Source: Chitinophaga lutea (lineage in GTDB: Bacteria; Bacteroidota; Bacteroidia; Chitinophagales; Chitinophagaceae). Taken from it: a stretch of 64,000 nt of DNA. Under the pieces are notes generated by a model. It was not told the origin of the DNA. It saw nothing but the letters and a program-made list of their open reading frames with translations, and ran no database searches. Positions 59,258-64,000 of this stretch are shown here, piece after piece (the first letter of the stretch is position 1; every line of letters starts with the position of its first letter). The translations under genes were made by a program, and so were the position numbers. The DNA is taken from assembly GCF_003813775.1 (NCBI RefSeq), contig NZ_RPDH01000001.1, forward strand, positions 2,232,001-2,296,000, read 5' to 3'.

Positions 59258-61486
59258 CTATTCCAATGCCTTCTTCAACAGATTGAATGTTTGCTGGTTG
59301 CCAGGGTTATCGAGCGCCCGCGCGATATCGAGCTTTTCCCGGCTGGTGAGGTGCAGGCTGAGGGCTGCTGCTTTTTCCGCCTGCTGCGGCACGTACTGGA
59401 AAATCACCCGTTTGAATTTCCCTGGGAAGTAGCCTTCCATGTAGTTGATGAGATGGTCCTGGTGAAAATCCTGCATGCTCATCCAGTGCGACTGCATGGA
59501 AAACAGCGGTTCGAAAATCAGATCGCTCAGGTCTTTTTTCTGTTTGATGGGGCTCACATCGTTTTTACGCGTATCGCGTATCTGCATGAATATCACGCCC
59601 GACGTGTTTTCGTTTATCCATTCCCGGAAAGTGTACAAAAAGCGGAGCGAGGTTTCCTGTCCGAAGTTGTCGCGGATGCCTGCATCCATTACGTCCACAA
59701 TGGGTGTGCTGGGCAAAAACACGTTTGGCAGAATATACGGGAAGGTGGCGCTCATGCGGATGGCGCTCGTCACACGCAACTCGTCCGCATGCTGGCGCGA
59801 AAAGAACTGCACGAAATCCACCCCGTCGATATCCCGCACGGTGCGGGTAGGGTAGCGGTAATCCGCCGCGCAGAGATAACTCACCGGTTGCGGTGAAATA
59901 TATAACCGGCGGCCGTCCGCGTTGAGCGTGGCGCACCATACCAGCAGCGGTATCTGTGCGTTAGCCTCCGCTTCGCGATAGGCGCTGATGGTTTTATTGA
60001 GCGCGTTACCTGTGTTGATGTTGAGCTGCATTTCAAAAGCAAACCCGCGGTCTTTCGCGTAGTGGTTTTTGCCGATGTTGAAGTTGCGGAAAGGGGTGAT
60101 GAAATCGTTGACCGCGAACGAGCTGAAAACGGAATTGAGCAGGTCGCGTGAGATATTTTCCGTGTAGATGCTGTCGTAGAGGTTACGCCCCTTCAGCAGC
60201 CCCTGCTGATGCTGGAGATACAGTTCCCTGAAATAGGTGGCGCCCAGCATGCCGCCGGAGGCACCGGTCATAAGCACGGTATGGCGCAGCAGCCGGCCCT
60301 GCAGCAGGCTGTCGTACCGCTGCAGCACGTTCATCGTCCAGGTGGCGGACCGGCTGCCGCCTCCGCTGGTGTTGATGATAATCATTGGCGGTTTATGCCC
60401 GGCAGGGAATTTCGCCTTCCATTTTTCGAGAATCTGCAGGGTATGTTTTTTATCCGCGTCCGCGCGCGCTTCCGTGAAAAATTCCTGCAGATGCTGCACG
60501 CTGTACTGCGGCCGGTCCTGCTTGTCGCGGTAGTTAAGGCCATACGCCTTGTTGCGATTGTCTATCCACTGGTTTTTCACCATCCAGTTCAGCCCCAGGA
60601 TGAGGAAGATGAGGATGGGAATTGCCCAGGTCTGGAAAACATACGCATAAGCGCCGGCGATGGCGATCAGGAAAGCGAAAAAGATCAGCACGCTGGCGCC
60701 GGCCGGTATCCTGAAGGCGTTGTAATCCATCAGGTAAGCCATGATCACGAGAAACACCAGGGCCAGCCCCACCGTGATAATGGCCGCGAAGTGGTGCTGC
60801 TTGAAAATATTATCGAGATAATGTTTGTTGTAGTGGTCTACATTCCTTGCCCGGCGGATGCGCCAGGGGCTCGCGAAGTAGTTGTGCACCGGGAGGGCGT
60901 TTTCGTCCCTTTCCTGGTGGGGGTTGAGCACCGTGCGCAGGAAATTGCGCGGGTTGCCGAATTTACGGCTGAGGCGTTTGCCGATATTTTTATCCGCGTT
61001 GAAAAAATAGAAGAAGGAAAAAAAGATCACCATCAGGAAACCGCAAATGAACCCTTCCGCCAGCAGGAGTATTTGCGGTACCGTGTTCAGTTCCTGCCAG
61101 CGCTGGTACTCCCATCCCCGCCAGAGCAGGTTCAGCAGGAAAAGGCCCGGAACGACGGCATTGTTGAGGCAGTACCGGAAGAAAGGCTGCGTGGTGGTAG
61201 CCAGAAACTGGAAGCGGCGGCTGTGCAGGATGAACGTGGTGATGTTCCAGCTCATGGTGAAAATGGCCGTGGCCACGCCCATCACGGTGGTGCTGTAGAA
61301 ATTCACTTTACCCATGTATTCCGGGGCCAGGTACAGCGCATCGCCGCCAAACAGCTTCGCAAAGCCGCCGTTGATGGTGCTGAACAGAATAGCCCAGAAA
61401 ATCAGCAGCACCTGGTACTTGCGGAAATGCAGCATCAGGAGCTGAACGGGGAAGGAATAAAAAAACCGTAGCCAGATTCTTTTCAC
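59258..61486 (-). CDS. Membrane-anchored patatin-like phospholipase
   Basis: The 742-residue protein has about six to seven membrane helices in its first 310 residues. A cytoplasmic patatin-like domain follows: oxyanion loop SGGGSRSATW, nucleophile elbow TGASGGMLG (GxSxG) and the dyad Asp in DVMDAGIRDNFG. It should hydrolyse acyl chains of phospholipids. The spacing between Ser and Asp is long. The start is a GTG at 61484-61486, and an ATG is not available at the right place. It is 50 nt downstream of ctaA and could share its transcript. Confidence 0.85.
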   Translation of the reverse strand: MKRIWLRFFYSFPVQLLMLHFRKYQVLLIFWAILFSTINGGFAKLFGGDALYLAPEYMGKVNFYSTTVMGVATAIFTMSWNITTFILHSRRFQFLATTTQPFFRYCLNNAVVPGLFLLNLLWRGWEYQRWQELNTVPQILLLAEGFICGFLMVIFFSFFYFFNADKNIGKRLSRKFGNPRNFLRTVLNPHQERDENALPVHNYFASPWRIRRARNVDHYNKHYLDNIFKQHHFAAIITVGLALVFLVIMAYLMDYNAFRIPAGASVLIFFAFLIAIAGAYAYVFQTWAIPILIFLILGLNWMVKNQWIDNRNKAYGLNYRDKQDRPQYSVQHLQEFFTEARADADKKHTLQILEKWKAKFPAGHKPPMIIINTSGGGSRSATWTMNVLQRYDSLLQGRLLRHTVLMTGASGGMLGATYFRELYLQHQQGLLKGRNLYDSIYTENISRDLLNSVFSSFAVNDFITPFRNFNIGKNHYAKDRGFAFEMQLNINTGNALNKTISAYREAEANAQIPLLVWCATLNADGRRLYISPQPVSYLCAADYRYPTRTVRDIDGVDFVQFFSRQHADELRVTSAIRMSATFPYILPNVFLPSTPIVDVMDAGIRDNFGQETSLRFLYTFREWINENTSGVIFMQIRDTRKNDVSPIKQKKDLSDLIFEPLFSMQSHWMSMQDFHQDHLINYMEGYFPGKFKRVIFQYVPQQAEKAAALSLHLTSREKLDIARALDNPGNQQTFNLLKKALE

Positions 61487-61536
61487 ACTTCAAAATAAAC
61501 TAAAATTTTTTTAAATGTGTAAAAAGCGGAATGAGT

Positions 61537-62565
61537 TTACGCACGTGTCAGGAATCTACCCCATACGAGTACCATCAGCAGGGCCATTCCCGTGAACTGG
61601 TGGGCCAGTGCAAAGCCGAGGGGGATGCCGGTGCGGGTATTCAGCAGGGTGAGCACGCCGAGGAAAACCTGGAGGAGCACGGTCAGCAATGCAAGCATCC
61701 GTACGCCCGCGAGTTTGGGGAAGCGGGCCGTTTTCAGGAACCAGACGGCGATGAGAACGGTCAGGATGTAAGCGAGGCCGCGGTGGATGAAGTGGATGGT
61801 GATCACATTGTGGGTGATGGCGTCCCAGAATTTACCCGCAGGGAACAGGCCGCCGGGCCACCACATGCCGTTGATGGTCGGCCAGGTATTGGCGGCCAGT
61901 GCGGCGTGCAGGCCGGCCATGAATGCGCCGTAGATCAGCTGGATCACCAGCAGCCCGAGGATCCACCCCGAGAGGCGGCGCGCTGTCGGCGCTTCCGTAA
62001 TATTTTCCGCCGGCACGCTCAGTTTCAGCGCAAACCAGAGGGTGTACCACAGCAGGCCGAGGGCCGCGATAAAATGGATAGCCAGCCGGATGTGGCTCAC
62101 GTAAAGATTTTCTTCATTCAGGCCGCTCTGCACCATGATCCAGCCGATGGCGCCCTGGAGGCCGCCCAGCAGAAAAAGGATGATCATCGGGCCGATCATG
62201 CTGCGCTGGATTTTTTTCGTTACAACGAAATAAATAAAAGGCAGGGCAAACACAATTCCAATGAGGCGGGCCCAGTTGCGGTGCAACCATTCCCAGAAAT
62301 AGATCCATTTAAAATCCGCCAGGGTAAAATGACTGTTGATGACTTTCGCCTGCCCGATTTCCTGGTATTTGGCGAACGCCTCCTGCCAGGCCGCTTCATT
62401 CATGGGCGGCAGTGCGCCCAGGATGGGCTTCCATTCGGTGATGGATAACCCCGAGCCGGTAAGGCGCGTAATGCCTCCCAGCAACACCTGCACAATAATC
62501 ATCACCACGCCGGTGAAAAGCCAGATCACGATGGCTTTATTGCCTCTGTTTTGCTGCATTTCCAT
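61537..62565 (-). CDS. ctaA: Heme A synthase (COX15/CtaA)
   Basis: CtaA oxidises the C8 methyl of heme O to make heme A for cytochrome oxidase. The 342-residue membrane protein has eight helices with the heme-site histidines in [40 protein letters not shown] and [29 protein letters not shown] in the first loop is diagnostic of the alpha-proteobacterial/mitochondrial type. A TAATTTTG element at 62574-62581 ends 8 nt before the ATG, so the message may be leaderless or nearly so. Confidence 0.95.
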   Translation of the reverse strand: MEMQQNRGNKAIVIWLFTGVVMIIVQVLLGGITRLTGSGLSITEWKPILGALPPMNEAAWQEAFAKYQEIGQAKVINSHFTLADFKWIYFWEWLHRNWARLIGIVFALPFIYFVVTKKIQRSMIGPMIILFLLGGLQGAIGWIMVQSGLNEENLYVSHIRLAIHFIAALGLLWYTLWFALKLSVPAENITEAPTARRLSGWILGLLVIQLIYGAFMAGLHAALAANTWPTINGMWWPGGLFPAGKFWDAITHNVITIHFIHRGLAYILTVLIAVWFLKTARFPKLAGVRMLALLTVLLQVFLGVLTLLNTRTGIPLGFALAHQFTGMALLMVLVWGRFLTRA

Positions 62566-62573
62566 AAACCCTG

Positions 62574-62581
62574 CAAAATTA
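62574..62581 (-). promoter_or_regulatory. -7 element (TAATTTTG) within a small palindrome before ctaA
   Basis: TAnnTTTG matches exactly on the minus strand. The box lies inside the inverted repeat AACCCT/AGGGTT (62567-62572 with 62581-62586), and the start codon follows within 9 nt. Confidence 0.4.
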
Positions 62582-62673
62582 GGGTTAAATACCGGTGCCC
62601 GCGGATGATTTTTATCAATTCCCCGATCATTCCACCGGTTTTTGTAATTTTAGCGCGAACAAAAGCCATTCAC

Positions 62674-63294
62674 TTGTTACTGCCATATTACCAGGATGTT
62701 TTAATGGAAGCCGGTTGCGATGAAGCCGGGAGGGGGTGTCTGGCAGGCCCCGTGTTTGCGGCGGCCGTCATACTGCCAAAAAATTTCCGCCATCCGCTGC
62801 TCAACGATTCAAAGCAGATGAAGGAACCCGACAGGAAGAAGCTCAGAAAGGTGATCGAAAAGAAAGCGCTGGCCTACGCGGTGGCGAGTATCGACAACGA
62901 GGAAATTGACAGGATAAATATCCTGAAAGCCTCATTCAAGGCGATGCACGAAGCTTTGGCACGATTATCGCTGCAGCCCCAAATGTTACTCATTGATGGG
63001 AACCGTTTTCATCCCTATGGCAATATCCCGCATACCTGCATCATACAGGGCGACGGAAAATATGCATCCATAGCGGCAGCGTCCATCCTGGCAAAAACTT
63101 ACCGGGATGAATATATGCACCAGCTGCATGAGCAATTCCCATATTACGGGTGGAAGGAGAATAAAGGTTATCCGACCCGCTTTCACCGGGATGCAATCCG
63201 AAACCATGGCGATACGCCCTACCACCGAAGGACGTTCCGCTTGCTACCGGATGAGCAGCTCAGCCTGGACGGCGACGAGGAGGAAAAGTGGTAA
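62674..63294 (+). CDS. rnhB: Ribonuclease HII
   Basis: RNase HII removes ribonucleotides from DNA and primer RNA. The 206-residue product has the active-site motif [41 protein letters not shown] and the later [12 protein letters not shown] with the conserved Asp. The TTG at 62674 is chosen because Bacteroidota homologues start about ten residues before CDEAGRG with a similar LPYYQ segment. The ATG at 62704 would give 196 residues. rpoN follows after 16 nt on the same strand. Confidence 0.93.
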   Translation: MLLPYYQDVLMEAGCDEAGRGCLAGPVFAAAVILPKNFRHPLLNDSKQMKEPDRKKLRKVIEKKALAYAVASIDNEEIDRINILKASFKAMHEALARLSLQPQMLLIDGNRFHPYGNIPHTCIIQGDGKYASIAAASILAKTYRDEYMHQLHEQFPYYGWKENKGYPTRFHRDAIRNHGDTPYHRRTFRLLPDEQLSLDGDEEEKW

Positions 63295-63310
63295 AACTTA
63301 GGAACGAGCC

Positions 63311-64000
63311 ATGTTAAAGCAAACGCAACAACAGAAACTATTACAGAAGTTATCGCCCCAGCAGATTCAGCTTATGAAACTGCTGCAGGTGCCTACTGCT
63401 GTGCTGGAAGAAAGAATCAAGGAAGAACTGGAGGAAAACCCTGCGCTTGAATATGGCGAAGACGGGCAGGAAGACGAGTTCAACAAAGAGGGCGAAGAGT
63501 TCGAAGCACCGGCGGAAGACGAGTTTGAGCCCGATGGCAGCGAAAACGAATATGACAACATCGATATTTCGGAGTACGTTTCCGAAGGCGATGACGAAAT
63601 AGCGGACTACAAGCTCCGCGACGATAATTACCCTGAACAGGACGAGTCCAGGACCATCCCCGTGCGGGTGGAAACCACCTTTCACGATCACCTGCTCAGC
63701 CAGCTGGGCATGCAAACGCTCAGCGACCGCGAGCGCCGCATCGCTGAGCAGATCATCGGCAGCATCGACGACGACGGTTACCTGCGCCGCGAAACCGGTG
63801 CTATCGTAGACGATCTTTCTTTTTCCCAGAATGTCGACACCAACGAAGAAGAAATCCGCCAGCTGATCAAACTTATCCAGACGTTCGATCCGCCCGGCGT
63901 GTGCTGCACCGACCTGAAGGAATGCCTGCTGCTGCAGCTGAAGCGGAAAAACCCGGACGATCCGGGCGTGTCTACCGCCACCCAGATACTGGAAAATTAC
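63311..64000 (+). CDS. rpoN: RNA polymerase sigma-54 factor, N-terminal part (cut by window edge)
   Basis: The first 230 codons are visible and run off the right edge without a stop. Region I is glutamine- and leucine-rich (LLQKLSPQQIQLMKLLQ, then LEERIKEELEENPALE). An acidic region II follows at about residues 48-110, and then the start of the core-binding domain (QLGMQTLSDRERRIAEQIIG, TFDPPGVCCTDLKECLLLQL). The DNA-binding RpoN box lies outside the window. It directs transcription from -24/-12 promoters with enhancer-binding proteins, none of which is seen here. It is probably in one operon with rnhB. Confidence 0.96.
   Translation, partial: MLKQTQQQKLLQKLSPQQIQLMKLLQVPTAVLEERIKEELEENPALEYGEDGQEDEFNKEGEEFEAPAEDEFEPDGSENEYDNIDISEYVSEGDDEIADYKLRDDNYPEQDESRTIPVRVETTFHDHLLSQLGMQTLSDRERRIAEQIIGSIDDDGYLRRETGAIVDDLSFSQNVDTNEEEIRQLIKLIQTFDPPGVCCTDLKECLLLQLKRKNPDDPGVSTATQILENY

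Overview
This 64 kb window is an ordinary chromosomal segment of a Bacteroidota bacterium, most likely a Chitinophagaceae (Chitinophaga-like) organism. The evidence is the protein content (DUF4836, DUF2891, DUF3500, META-domain and GLPGLI-like secreted proteins, an S46 dipeptidyl peptidase, periplasmic Tat-exported Gfo/Idh/MocA oxidoreductases, a YD-repeat tail), the lack of Shine-Dalgarno sequences, and repeated TAnnTTTG elements of the Bacteroidota primary sigma factor upstream of genes. Base composition is moderately GC-rich, except for one AT-rich island at about 9.4-10.3 kb. I see no tRNA, rRNA, CRISPR array, insertion sequence or prophage. Two genes are cut by the window edges: gltB on the left and rpoN on the right.

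Layout. 0-9.4 kb: gltB (partial), a GHL10 glycoside hydrolase, a DUF3500 protein, a repeat-rich spacer, mgsA, a Nfu-type Fe-S carrier, a PNGase F-like secreted protein and a pnuC-NR kinase pair. 9.4-10.3 kb: AT-rich accessory island with an orphan lipoprotein and a YD-repeat remnant. 10.3-23.3 kb: mtgA, a YciO-type protein, a C1 peptidase, a histidine-rich membrane protein overlapping an ECF41 sigma factor, a GNAT enzyme, polA, an ArsC-like protein, a glycosyltransferase, two small proteins, a degenerate arginase-fold protein, a YitT protein and an esterase. 23.6-41 kb: sugar-oxidation and peptide genes. These are a Tat-exported TIM-barrel isomerase, a SUMF1-like protein, two Tat-exported Gfo/Idh/MocA enzymes, a GMC oxidoreductase with a gluconate-dehydrogenase subunit 3-type partner, a gluconokinase, a DPP7-like S46 peptidase, a POT peptide transporter and a PBP4-type DacB. 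41-64 kb: mutL, msrB, an SRPBCC-GyrI fusion, a DUF4836 lipoprotein, an ABC transporter followed by an amidohydrolase-Dabb fusion, a ggr/DUF2891/DUF3857 operon, ybaB, typA, a hydrolase, a membrane patatin, ctaA, rnhB and rpoN.

How the genes fit together. Two themes stand out. One is periplasmic sugar oxidation: the GMC/subunit 3 pair could make a sugar acid that the divergent gluconokinase then phosphorylates, while the Tat-exported Gfo/Idh and isomerase proteins resemble the keto-glycoside type of glycan breakdown described in other Bacteroidota. The other is peptide salvage, with DPP7 releasing dipeptides and the POT carrier importing them. The rest is housekeeping (DNA repair, peptidoglycan, heme A, Fe-S, NAD salvage). 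No undescribed defence or mobile system is evident. The least explained items are the repeat spacer at 4.6-5.04 kb, the AT-rich island, the amidohydrolase-Dabb fusion, the ABC ATPase with altered signature motifs, and the orphan cytochrome b-like membrane protein that overlaps an ECF41 sigma gene.
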